Source: Sphingomonas kyeonggiensis (GTDB lineage: Bacteria > Pseudomonadota > Alphaproteobacteria > Sphingomonadales > Sphingomonadaceae). From it: 64,000 nucleotides of DNA. The translations under genes and the position numbers were made by a program. The DNA lies in the NCBI RefSeq assembly GCF_014196745.1, contig NZ_JACIEH010000001.1, positions 992,001-1,056,000 of the forward strand. Reading direction: 5' to 3'. The notes under the pieces were generated by a model, which made no database searches, had not been told where the DNA came from, and saw nothing but the letters and a program-made list of their open reading frames with translations. Positions 17,440-25,874 of this stretch are shown in pieces; the stretch's first letter is position 1, and every line of letters begins with the position of its first letter.

Positions 17440-17862
17440 ATGACCAAGGCTTGGAATCACGACGGGCCCGCATATCGCGGAAGCTCCAAGCACAAGCGCC
17501 GGCCTGGCGACGAGGTGAAGGGGACCCTGTGCCCGCAATGGTCGCACGAGACTTCCGAGAGTGGGCTTGGCACGGATATGTACGCACATAACTGGCAGGA
17601 TAGCGAAGCGGCCAAAATGTTCGCACAGTCCGAACAGCATCCTGATGGTCTCCAGCGTCGGTTTGCGACGAAGAACGGAATCGCGTTCGAGGCCAAGCCG
17701 ACTGCCGACGGGACTTGGCATGGCTATCCGGTGCCATGGCAATCGGTTCCTACGAGTTTGGTGCAGGCATGGAAGCGCGCTGGCAAAGTGACCTCGAAGG
17801 AGATCAGGAAATATCTGAAGGGCGAGGGCGGCATCGATTGGGCGATGGTGAGCGATCAATGA
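17440..17862 (+). CDS. hypothetical protein coupled to an ImmA/IrrE gene (140 aa)
   Basis: The start at 17440 is set by GAAAGGA two bases upstream of ATG. The product has a basic N-terminal part (YRGSSKHKRRPGD) and a C-terminal block with TWHGYPVPWQSVPTSLVQAW. No family can be named. It overlaps the next gene by ATGA, so the two are cotranslated. Pairing with an ImmA/IrrE-type metalloprotease gene suggests a regulatory or toxin-antitoxin-like partner (inference). Confidence 0.6.
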   Translation: MTKAWNHDGPAYRGSSKHKRRPGDEVKGTLCPQWSHETSESGLGTDMYAHNWQDSEAAKMFAQSEQHPDGLQRRFATKNGIAFEAKPTADGTWHGYPVPWQSVPTSLVQAWKRAGKVTSKEIRKYLKGEGGIDWAMVSDQ

Positions 17863-19355
17863 GCCAGCCAGTGTCCTTTGGCGTTCCCGAGCGCTTTCAG
17901 ATCACGCTGGATTGGCTCGACGACCGGTCGCCGCTGACCTCGCGGCCACTCGGCTATGGCTTTTCGCTGGGATCATTGCGCCTGGTCGTTCGCGGTTTCC
18001 CGATAACCGCGCATACCTTCGGTGACGAGCAGCATGAAGCGGTTCGCTGGTATTTGCTCCCGGTAGCACAGTGGATCGCCGAGAATTGGGCGCATCTCTT
18101 CCATGAGGAGGATTTCCTGTGGCCAGAGCGCACTTTCGCGGCCGCAGCTACCGCGTGTAACGTCGCGCTTGAGCGTTGGCTGCCCGAGGACAATAGCAAT
18201 CGCGCGGCCGTATATGACCAAGTGCGTCGCTGGTGGGAGCGCCATGCGTTGAGAGCGGGCGCTGCGGGGGGGCTCTTTCCGGACCTGTTCCTTCGCCGGC
18301 TTGGCGACGGCGTCGAGCTTTCCTGGTCGTCACGAGAAGCGGATTTTGCGCCGGAGGGCTTCAGTTTTGCGCTGGCGGCTGGCGCCGCGGTGCTGCGCGT
18401 GCAGGATGTTGCCGAGCCACTCTGGGATGCCCTTCAGTGGATCGCGGCAAACGCGGTTGCGCCGGATGACGCCGCCGCAGTCGAGATCGCAGCGTTGAAG
18501 GAGCGTGTGGCTCTCGTCCAGGCATCGACCGACAGCGAGATTCGCAGGATCTATCTTGGCGACCCTCTTGCTCAGAAGGTCGAGGCGGTTTTCGAGGATC
18601 TCGGCCGGCCCGAGCTTCTCGTTTCGAAATTCGACATCGCGGCCCCCGTTGCCGATCTGCTCGCTGCGCCGGTCGCAATGTTCGGCGGAGTCGATCCACG
18701 TCTGACGCTTAAGGACGTGCGAACGCTTTCGGGCATTCTCGTCAATCAGCTCCGTACCTATGACACGAGTGCGCTTGACGCTTTCGTGGATCGCACCGTC
18801 GGTTTCCCGCTCTCGCCCGCCCATGACGAAGGCTATGACCTGGCGGAGGCTTTGCTCGACGACTTGGAGATCGATACCAGTTCTTGGGTGGACATCGAGA
18901 GCATCGTGAAGCGGTTCGGTATCAAGCTGATATCCAGGCAACTCGATACCAGGAATATCCGAGGGGTAGCTCTGGCGGGGTCCGGCATCGTTCCTACCGT
19001 TATCATCAACAAGAATAGCCCCTTCTCGCAGAATGAAGCGGGACGGCGGTTCACCATGGCCCATGAGCTCTGTCACATCCTCTATGATCAGAGCCGCGCT
19101 CGCCGGGTCGCACAGGTTAGCGGTCCCTGGGCGCCCGGAGGGGTAGAGAAGCGCGCCAATGCATTTGCAGCGATGCTGTTGATGCCTCGCGCGCTGATAG
19201 AGCGGTACCGACGTCGTTCACAGGGTTGGTCCGGTCCCCATCTCGCCGAGATCGCCGAAGAGATGCATGTCAGCGTCAGCGCACTGATCGAGCACCTCTA
19301 CAATCTTGGCTATATCGATGAGGCACAGCGCGAGGCCCTCAGAACCTCGCACTGA
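17859..19355 (+). CDS. ImmA/IrrE-family metallopeptidase with long N-terminal domain (498 aa)
   Basis: The C-terminal about 170 residues are an ImmA/IrrE (DUF955) zinc peptidase: active site HELCH (His402-Glu403, His406) in FTMAHELCHILYD, followed by EKRANAFAAMLLMP, which supplies the third zinc ligand region. The first about 320 residues are unusual for the family: no helix-turn-helix, but a W/aromatic-rich domain of unknown function (FEHR-type start; WLLPV.., RWWERHALRAG). The ATG at 17859 overlaps the preceding stop. Such proteases cleave DNA-bound regulators or toxins; the small upstream protein is the obvious candidate partner. Confidence 0.8.
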   Translation: MSQPVSFGVPERFQITLDWLDDRSPLTSRPLGYGFSLGSLRLVVRGFPITAHTFGDEQHEAVRWYLLPVAQWIAENWAHLFHEEDFLWPERTFAAAATACNVALERWLPEDNSNRAAVYDQVRRWWERHALRAGAAGGLFPDLFLRRLGDGVELSWSSREADFAPEGFSFALAAGAAVLRVQDVAEPLWDALQWIAANAVAPDDAAAVEIAALKERVALVQASTDSEIRRIYLGDPLAQKVEAVFEDLGRPELLVSKFDIAAPVADLLAAPVAMFGGVDPRLTLKDVRTLSGILVNQLRTYDTSALDAFVDRTVGFPLSPAHDEGYDLAEALLDDLEIDTSSWVDIESIVKRFGIKLISRQLDTRNIRGVALAGSGIVPTVIINKNSPFSQNEAGRRFTMAHELCHILYDQSRARRVAQVSGPWAPGGVEKRANAFAAMLLMPRALIERYRRRSQGWSGPHLAEIAEEMHVSVSALIEHLYNLGYIDEAQREALRTSH

Positions 19356-19961
19356 ATGAGCTTGGGCATCGCGCTCGCGGCGCGATCCATGTTGGTGTCT
19401 TCTGATAGAAGTGCTCGTAGCCTGAAGCTGTGGTCCTCTGGTTATGGCGGGACGAGCATCGACAGGGTCGCCGAGGAGGCCGGGTTCAGCAAGGGTGCGG
19501 TCTACTCGAATTTTGGCAGCAAGCAGGACCTCTTCCTGGCGGTGATGGAGACGGAGTCCCATGCCGACCTTCCGAACCTGCTCCAACAGGTCGATCGGGC
19601 CGCGACAGTGCCCGAAGTCGTCGAAGTGCTCGCCGAATGGGCCGACGCCCGCGCGCGGGATGGAGACTGGGCACTTCTGGTGCTCGAACATATCCAGCAT
19701 GCGAGGAAGGCGAAGACCTTCGGCGACCGTCAGGCGCAGCTATTCAGGGCGCACTGGAAGGCCCTGGGCGATACGCTTTGCGGGAAGATGCAGCTGGATG
19801 TCGATGCCGAGGCGCTTGGCGCGCTGATATTCGAGCTGGCTTTCGCTCCTGCAATGGGATTCACCTCCGGACCGAAATCCGGGACGTTGGTCCGGCTGGC
19901 ACTGAGCGGCATTCTGGCCGGAGCCAACCCCCGGCACGATACGAAAAGTAATCCCGGATAG
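19356..19961 (+). pseudogene. TetR-family regulator, degenerate N-terminus
   Basis: Residues about 30-60 form a normal TetR helix-turn-helix (GGTSIDRVAEEAGFSKGAVYSNFGSK) and the rest resembles a TetR ligand domain. The first helix is wrong: the usual ILEAALELFAERG stretch is replaced by RSARSLKLWSSG, and the frame begins immediately at the ATG following the ImmA/IrrE stop with no ribosome-binding site. Small indels at the 5' end are likely. It is followed by a 29-codon signal-peptide stub, so this may be what is left of a TetR-efflux locus. Confidence 0.6.
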
Positions 19962-19977
19962 TTTGTTCAAGGGGCCT

Positions 19978-20067
19978 ATGCGAGGCGGGATTGCCGGCGC
20001 TGCGCTGGTCACAATGTTGGGCAGCCAGGCCCAAGCTCAAACGCTGGCGACAGCGACGACCGACTGA
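19978..20067 (+). pseudogene. 29-codon signal-peptide stub of a truncated exported protein
   Basis: ATG at 19978 opens a frame with a typical Sec signal peptide (RGGIAGAALVTMLGSQAQAQ) and stops nine residues later at TGA 20065-20067. This looks like the 5' end of an exported protein cut off by rearrangement, just downstream of a TetR remnant. From 20,068 to 20,446 no gene is visible; the sequence resembles intergenic mosaic repeat. Confidence 0.45.
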
Positions 20068-20446
20068 GGCCGTGCCGTACGCGAGGACGCGCAGGCGCTG
20101 GACGACATCGTCGCCGGCTCACATCCTGCTCCGGTCGATACCGAGGATCGGGCTTTTCGACCCCTTCTCGGAAAGGGCTTGAAAGCAGCGTTGCGACGCG
20201 CCGTCACGACTGTGCTCTGACGAGAAGGTCGAATCGTCGATTTCGAGTTGTGAAGCGGGCATTCGATAGTTTCCATCAACCCAGCATCGGGCTCGGTTTC
20301 GCGACCGCACGGGCGTCGGCCGGGTTCCGGACGCTCGAAGGAAGCGACCGCCAGCATCTTCGGCTGCGACCGGTTCGTCGCATTCGCGGCGCGCCGGCTC
20401 TTCCATCCCGGTTCGTCGCCCCTAACTCCCGGAAAAGGAGAGAGCC

Positions 20447-20662
20447 ATGATGCCCGGTCAAGCGACTATCGCGCCCGAGGTTGTCGCCTGTATCTCGGAG
20501 GGACGCGATCCCAGCGATGCGGAGCTGTTGCGCGTTGCCGGTCAAATCTGGACGGACATTCGCGGCGCGCGTTCCGCCTTTGCGTGGGGCGAGCTGACCG
20601 CGGATAGCTCCGAGCGCCTGCTAAGCCTGCGTGCGGCGCGTGGAGCGCTTGCCGGCGGCTGA
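20447..20662 (+). CDS. small hypothetical protein (71 aa)
   Basis: A strong Shine-Dalgarno (AAGGAGAG) lies just upstream of ATGATG. The acidic, helical product (APEVVACISEGRDPSDAELLRVAGQIW, then a short LRAARGALAGG tail) has no known family. Good codon bias and the ribosome site support a real gene. Confidence 0.55.
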   Translation: MMPGQATIAPEVVACISEGRDPSDAELLRVAGQIWTDIRGARSAFAWGELTADSSERLLSLRAARGALAGG

Positions 20663-20773
20663 ACGAGACGTCCCGGGCGCGCTCTCTACAAGCCCGTCCG
20701 GATCGCCGCTGCATCGGATGTGGGTCTTTGTTAGCCCGGACGCGGTCTGCGCGACCGGAGGGAAGGGGGGAGT

Positions 20774-20972
20774 CTATGGCGTGCCGCCGGGTCGTGCGGA
20801 GAGCCGCTTCTCGAGGTGCGGTTCTGCGCATGCCGGATCTGGTGAAAAGCTGCAGCAGGCTCCGCCCCAACGGGAAGAAAGGCGAGGCCCACCATCCGCC
20901 GCCGCGTTCTTCACGCGGCCGCCCCGGCTTCCGCCCGGCGGTACACCCTGGCGGCGTCTCTCACGCGACTCT
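20774..20972. repeat. diverged about-200-bp repeat, copy A
   Basis: Clearly homologous along its length to 47,001-47,197 on the same strand. Shared blocks include GCGTGCCG-CGGGT-GTGCG, TTCTCGAGG, GCATGCCGGATCTG and AAAGCTGCAGCAGG, CGGGAAG-AAGGCG, CCACCATC-GCCG-CGC and CCCCGG-TTCCGCCCGG. Substitutions fall in all codon positions and all frames stay partly open, so conservation looks like DNA or RNA rather than protein. Both copies sit in gene-free gaps of the island. Confidence 0.65.
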
Positions 20973-21004
20973 TTGCTGGCGCGCCACACCGAGCGCAGGG
21001 GCTC

Positions 21005-21361
21005 TCAATACACCGCAGCCCGGCTAGGCATCATCAAAATGCTCCGAGGTCCGCCGGCCGCGAACTTCGACCTCGCATCGCCATGATCGTCCTCGATTCG
21101 ATCATTTTCCGCCGCGCTGGAGACGCGATCCCTGCCATCGACTTTCGCGCGATAGCAGGCGCCATCCGCCCGGCGCATAAGATCGACAAGGCTTTCGCCA
21201 AGCCGCCATTCGGCAATGCCCCCGCTTACGGTGGCGCGTGCGATCGACGCATCCAGCTGGACGGGAAAAGCGATCCGAAGGGCCTCCGCCTTGAGCCAAG
21301 CCATCTGACCGGACGTATCCGGAAGCAGCATTGCGAACTCCTCGCCGCCGATGTGAGCAAC
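21005..21361 (-). pseudogene. C-terminal fragment of a GGDEF diguanylate cyclase
   Basis: On the minus strand the frame reads VVAHIGGEEFAMLLP (GGEEF active-site motif, codons at 21335-21349), then the helix and a LMRRADGACYRAKVDGRDRV block that closes GGDEF domains. Upstream of the motif there is no cyclase sequence, so about half of the GGDEF domain and any sensor domain are missing. After the domain the frame runs on for about 35 unrelated residues. A stranded fragment, not a working enzyme. Confidence 0.7.
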
Positions 21362-21574
21362 AACAGCCGCTTGAGGGGCCGATCCGCGCGATCCGGCCGA
21401 ACGGCCGCTGGGGAAGCCACCGCGGGAAATCTATATTCCGGATCTCCGCCTCGGATCGGGCATCATCCCAGGTCAGCCGACCAAGGGCATCAAGATCAAG
21501 CCACGCGATTTCCGCTGACGGATACGCCGGGATGATCGTCTGAACATCCCGCGATTAACGAAGCCCGTCTCGAT

Positions 21575-22771
21575 TCATCGATGCGAACCCATACGCCGAC
21601 CCGCAGGACGGTCTGACCCATATAGCAGCCACAATCCTCTCGCGAACGACATCAACGATTCCTCCGTGGCTTCCTCGATCGAGACTTCGCCCAGGGTCGC
21701 CGTCTTTCGCCACGAGAGAACCGTCCGCGCATTTTCGTCGATCGCAAGTCTGGTTCCGCCGAGCCCTTTCACGGTTACGAAGACCACCCACGGGCCCTCG
21801 CGACCGAGTGTTCGCAGTTTGGCGATGCCAGCGGCAGTCATGCCGAGTATCCCCTGTTCGAATGCCTCCGGAGACACAATGCCAGCATGTTTCGACTGGC
21901 GGGATCGCTTCGCCTTGATCCCGTCTACGGCGCTCTCCGGCCTCGTGCCGATGGTCCATCCGATATCGAAATAGCCGCCCCAATGATTGAGGACATAAGA
22001 GCTCACGATGGTTGAGAACATGTCGTCGCCCTTGCCGTCGCGAAGCTCGGAATGCGCCAGAAGGCCCTCCAGGCTTGGTATGAAATCATATCCCTGGGAA
22101 CGAAACGGCACGAGGGCGTTCCCTCGCGTGATCGGCAAATCCATCTGCTCGCGGAAATATCCACGCGGCACGAGCGTGAGGATGCATCGCGGCGCGCGCT
22201 CGATACGAAAGGGCATGTCGAGACCTCGGGACCTGGCGATAGCGAGCCGGTGGAGCTTGCGGAGGCGAGGGAAAAGCTGCTCGCCCGCCGTGAAGGCGTC
22301 CCGCAATTCTCCGACATCCATCTCGTGTTTCCCCGAGCCGTTGCGAACGAAGTAATTCCGGTGCGTACCCACGCGAACGGCATGCGGGGCCACGAGGCTC
22401 GCACTCACGCGAAAATGGATGACGAACCGGTCATCCGCGACCGGAATGAAGCGAAGCTGATATTTTGAAAGTCGCGGCTCGGTTCGATCGCGGATCATGT
22501 TTTCCAGTTCCAGCCGCTTGGCGTCGAGATTCGCAATCTCGACGCCGAGCACCGAATTGGCGACGCCTTCCTTGGATTGGCCGACGCCAATCAGAAAATC
22601 GCCACCCTGGTCATTCGCTAGCGCTGCCAAGTCCCGCACCAGCTCAACCTGTGCTTCGGTCTTGTTGGCGACTTCTCGTTTGAATTCGAGCGTACGGCTC
22701 TCGATCGCTTTCGAGGCGACAAGGGCCAAAAGATCAGCCTCTTCGATCAGGTCGAACTGCTTGTTGATCAT
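21575..22771 (-). CDS. AlbA_2/Schlafen-type DNA-binding domain protein (398 aa)
   Basis: N-terminal AlbA_2 (Schlafen-like) domain: ESRTLEFKREV followed by LVRDLAALANDQGGDFLIGVG, about residues 20-150. The second half (about 160-398) is unassigned. Proteins with this domain are frequent in mobile islands, often as regulators, RNA/DNA-binding factors or defence components. Monocistronic, with the DGC fragment downstream. Function is not determinable; regulation or defence are the main options. Confidence 0.7.
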   Translation of the reverse strand: MINKQFDLIEEADLLALVASKAIESRTLEFKREVANKTEAQVELVRDLAALANDQGGDFLIGVGQSKEGVANSVLGVEIANLDAKRLELENMIRDRTEPRLSKYQLRFIPVADDRFVIHFRVSASLVAPHAVRVGTHRNYFVRNGSGKHEMDVGELRDAFTAGEQLFPRLRKLHRLAIARSRGLDMPFRIERAPRCILTLVPRGYFREQMDLPITRGNALVPFRSQGYDFIPSLEGLLAHSELRDGKGDDMFSTIVSSYVLNHWGGYFDIGWTIGTRPESAVDGIKAKRSRQSKHAGIVSPEAFEQGILGMTAAGIAKLRTLGREGPWVVFVTVKGLGGTRLAIDENARTVLSWRKTATLGEVSIEEATEESLMSFARGLWLLYGSDRPAGRRMGSHR

Positions 22772-22884
22772 GATCTCGAACGATCCTTGGTTTCTAGTCG
22801 GCGCTGATCCTCTTAGCTGTCTTCCCAGAGTCCGATAAATGCCTGCGAACGTCGCCGCGCGTTGTTGCTAAGTCGGACCTCTAG

Positions 22885-23076
22885 GACAGGCCAGCGCTCC
22901 GCGTTCGACCCGGTGGAACGACGGCCCGGGAGCGCTTGCTCTCGCTGGAAACCTTCCGTTTCCAATCTGCAGACCAGCTCGCCGATGCGCTGCGGTCCCT
23001 GGCAGCCTATCTCCCCGAGAGAATAGCTTCGCAGCCTATGGTAGCGATCAGCCTTGAACCTCGGGATGTCGCATGA
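22885..23076 (+). pseudogene. open C-terminal fragment coupled to the LLM oxidoreductase
   Basis: Between a TAG at 22882 and a TGA at 23074-23076 a 63-codon frame encodes a protein-like sequence (SLETFRFQSADQLADALRSL, AAYLPERIASQPMVAISLEP). The stop overlaps the next gene's start (ATGA), the classic coupled arrangement. A TTG at 22936 preceded by GGGAG could start a 46-residue protein; otherwise it is the tail of a truncated gene. No family recognised. Confidence 0.4.
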
Positions 23077-24089
23077 AAAAGATCGGGTTTCTTTCCTTCG
23101 GCCATTGGTCGCCCGCGCAGCAATCTGCGGTCCGGTCGGCTTCCGACGTCCTTCTGCAGTCGATCGATCTTGCCGTCGCGGCTGAGGAGCTCGGCGCCGA
23201 CGGTGCCTATTTCCGCGTCCATCATTTCGCCCAGCAGCTCGCATCGCCTTTTCCGCTCCTCTCCGCGATCGGCGCCAAGACCAGCCGGATCGAGATCGGC
23301 ACCGGCGTGATCGATATGCGCTACGAAAACCCCTTCTACATGGCCGAGGACGCCGGCGCGGCCGACCTGATCAGCACCGGTCGCCTGCAGCTCGGCATCA
23401 GCCGTGGTTCGCCCGAGCAGGTGATCGAGGGCTGGCGCTATTTCGGCTATGCGCCGGGAGAGGGCGAGACCGACGCCGATATGGGCCGGCGCCATGCCGA
23501 GGTGTTCCTCGACCTCCTGAAGGGCGAGGGCTTCGCGACCCCAAACCCGCGTCCGATGTTCCGCAATCCGCCGGGCCTGTTGCGGCTCGAGCCGCATTCT
23601 CCAGGCTTGCGTGAGCGCATCTGGTGGGGTTCGGCTTCAAATGCGACCGCGCTCTGGGCGGCCAAACAGGGAATGAACCTGCAGAGCTCGACCCTGAAGG
23701 CCGACGAGAGCGGTGAGCCCTTCCATGTGCAGCAGGCCAAGCAGATCCGCCTCTATCGCGAAGCATGGAAGGAGGCAGGTCATGCGCGCGAGCCGCGCGT
23801 GTCCGTGTCCCGTTCGATCTTCGCGCTGATGAACGACCGCGATCGCGCCTATTTCGGCCGGACCGACTCCAGCGACCAGATCGGCGATATCGATAATATG
23901 CGCGCCGTGTTCGGACGCTCCTATGCGGCCGAGCCCGAGCGACTGATCGAGGAGCTACGTGCCGATGAGGCGATCGCCGAGGCGGATACGCTGTTGCTGA
24001 CCGTCCCGAACCAGCTTGGGGTCGACTATAACGCCCATGTCATCGACTCCATCCTGACGCACGTCGCACCGGCGCTTGGCTGGCGCTGA
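23073..24089 (+). CDS. LLM-class flavin-dependent oxidoreductase (338 aa)
   Basis: Bacterial luciferase-like (F420/FMN-type) TIM-barrel enzyme: IGFLSFGHWSP start, IDLAVAAEELGADGAYFRVHH, IEIGTGVIDMRYENPFYMAEDAGAAD-type block and RLQLGISRGSPEQVI. Length is typical (330-350). Probably uses FMNH2 from a separate reductase to oxidise an unknown substrate. Its ATG overlaps the end of a short upstream frame. Confidence 0.9.
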   Translation: MKKIGFLSFGHWSPAQQSAVRSASDVLLQSIDLAVAAEELGADGAYFRVHHFAQQLASPFPLLSAIGAKTSRIEIGTGVIDMRYENPFYMAEDAGAADLISTGRLQLGISRGSPEQVIEGWRYFGYAPGEGETDADMGRRHAEVFLDLLKGEGFATPNPRPMFRNPPGLLRLEPHSPGLRERIWWGSASNATALWAAKQGMNLQSSTLKADESGEPFHVQQAKQIRLYREAWKEAGHAREPRVSVSRSIFALMNDRDRAYFGRTDSSDQIGDIDNMRAVFGRSYAAEPERLIEELRADEAIAEADTLLLTVPNQLGVDYNAHVIDSILTHVAPALGWR

Positions 24090-24152
24090 ACGGGCCGGGT
24101 CGATTCCTGTGGAAACTCGGCGGGCTCTAGAGAGGGAGCCTGCCCTGGAACG

Positions 24153-24959
24153 CTATTGCTTCGGGGCCTTCGCCTCCGCCGTCTCGGCTAGGAAGAGCGC
24201 AACGGCGCCGGCGAGATTCACCGCCAGATGCGCGTGGCGAGGCGCGATCTTGACCGGTCTCCTTCCACGCCCATGTGCATCGCCGACCCGGTTCCGGATT
24301 GCGCCAATGCTCTCGACCACGGTCGTGCAACCGCCGAGCAATCGCTTGAAAACATCTTCGGTGTGCTGTGACGGCGCCAGGTTGAGCTGTTCCGCGGTTG
24401 CGCGGTAGAGCTTGGGAAGGTCATCGCCGGGCGTGTAGAGCGGGGTCCCGCCTTCCGCCAGGCCATCGAGGATATGCATGCAGACGCTTTCCAGCAGCGT
24501 TCGCGCTGCGGTTACCGCGCCCTCGGGATCACTCGCACAGCGCGCGAGCGCTTTCGCCCAGATGCGATGGACTTCCCCTTCCTGCAGATTGCGCAGCGCG
24601 TCCGTGATGGCCTCCGCACCCGGCGCGGCGGCTCGCTCGAGATATTCGAGGAGTGGGGCGAACACTTCCCGAATATGCGCCCGCCGCTCAGCATAGGTGC
24701 TGAACTCCATCTTGATGTGCTGCCAGAAGTCGTCGGTGGTCTGACAGGTGCGCAGAAACCTTGGCAGCATTTGCACAACTTCGGCGTCCGCGATCAATTC
24801 GCCGCGAACCACTCTGTAGACGTCCGCGTCCATGCTCCCGTCGGTCGCGTGGCTGAGCAAGCCTGCGCGAAGCGCGAGAACTCTCTCATATCGGTCGACC
24901 GGAAGCGCGGCGACCGCCTCGCCTGTCGTGTTTTCCCAATCTGGCCATTTACTGGACAC
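24153..24959 (-). CDS. abortive-infection C-terminal (Abi_C) domain protein (268 aa)
   Basis: The C-terminal region (about 160-250) matches the abortive infection C-terminus family: ARTLLESVCMHILDGL, then LPKLYRATAEQLNLAPSQHT, FKRLLGGCTTVVESIGAIRN and a VGDAHGRG end. Arg/His spacing in IRNRVGDAH resembles a HEPN-type R-x4-6-H motif (RNRVGDAH). The N-terminal 150 residues are helical and unassigned. Related proteins act in phage-triggered growth arrest. Single gene; no partner is obvious. Confidence 0.8.
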   Translation of the reverse strand: MSSKWPDWENTTGEAVAALPVDRYERVLALRAGLLSHATDGSMDADVYRVVRGELIADAEVVQMLPRFLRTCQTTDDFWQHIKMEFSTYAERRAHIREVFAPLLEYLERAAAPGAEAITDALRNLQEGEVHRIWAKALARCASDPEGAVTAARTLLESVCMHILDGLAEGGTPLYTPGDDLPKLYRATAEQLNLAPSQHTEDVFKRLLGGCTTVVESIGAIRNRVGDAHGRGRRPVKIAPRHAHLAVNLAGAVALFLAETAEAKAPKQ

Positions 24960-25042
24960 CGGCGAGATCCTCCGGCCAGCGATCTAGACTATCGGCGGTA
25001 CTTCATAAAGTCGGCACCCCGACCGACGGCGGACCTCTCGGG

Positions 25043-25351
25043 TCAGAACCGGACGGGCTCGCAAGCCACACCATCCCCATCTCCGTCCATCTCTGGCCGA
25101 TAGCCGGGCGAGCCGCGCGAGATCGGTGCGACGCCTGCTGCGCGTGCCGCGTTGCAATTGGAGTAATATGCTGAGCGCTCGATCGCCGCTTCGCGGTCGC
25201 GCATCGTGGTCGAGCCAATAAGCGCCTGCTCGATCCCTGGCGCGAAATTATACACCAGGATGCCGGTCAGGAGCGCGGTCGCAGCTACCCATTCGCCGAA
25301 CGATGTCGGCCGCCGACGATGCCTGCGACGAGGAGCAGCGCGCTGGATCAT
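25043..25351 (-). CDS. excalibur calcium-binding domain protein (102 aa)
   Basis: One membrane segment (about 21-37, WVAATALLTGILVYNFA) anchors a C-terminal excalibur domain: YYSNCNAARAAGVAPI, then GYRPEMDGDGDGVACEP with a DxDxDG calcium loop and two cysteines. Such domains occur on secreted nucleases and envelope proteins; here the domain is alone. Probably faces the periplasm. Confidence 0.8.
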   Translation of the reverse strand: MIQRAAPRRRHRRRPTSFGEWVAATALLTGILVYNFAPGIEQALIGSTTMRDREAAIERSAYYSNCNAARAAGVAPISRGSPGYRPEMDGDGDGVACEPVRF

Positions 25352-25409
25352 TGGGCGCAGCCTGAAGCTGATCAGTTGGGAAATTCCTAACGTACCCGGA
25401 GATGCCGAT

Positions 25410-25760
25410 CAGCGCGCCTTGCCGATCGCGTCCGCGCTCCAGCCGTCGCCCATTGCGCGATAGAGCGCGATCCTTGGATTGAGGGTATCGGCTTTAGCGA
25501 GGATCGATCCGCCGAAGCTTCACAGCGTGATCGGGTCCGGAGTGATCAGGTTGGAATGCCGCGCCCGCCGTTCCCGTCACGCGCGGAAGGAAATTCTTGC
25601 GAGCGGCTGCCAGCGGAGCACCCGAGGCGGTCAGCTCGAGTTCGGCCTGCGCGATATCGGGGCGACGGCGGAGCAGCCTCGGAAGGCGCCCATGCGCGGG
25701 TGCGATGGCCACGCTGCCTATCTTCGAGGGCAGCGTTGTCTGAGCGTTGGGTGCGCCCAA
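25410..25760 (-). pseudogene. remnant of a NodT-type RND efflux outer-membrane lipoprotein
   Basis: The minus strand carries two pieces of an outer-membrane factor in different frames: LLRRRPDIAQAELELTASG, AARKNFLPRVTGTAGAAF (about 25,545-25,690) and the protein's tail NPRIALYRAMGDGWSADAIG ending at TGA 25410-25412. The roughly 130 residues that normally lie between are deleted and the frame is shifted. Together with the TetR and signal-peptide stubs at 19.4-20.1 kb this points to a destroyed efflux locus. Confidence 0.75.
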
Positions 25761-25874
25761 ACGACAATGGGTTCACACGTTCGGGTGATTTCGCACCGTT
25801 TGATAGAGAGCGATCGCATGCGAGGCTATATTTCGCCGCGGCCGAGCCGGGGCGAGGGAAGGGATTGGGCCACA

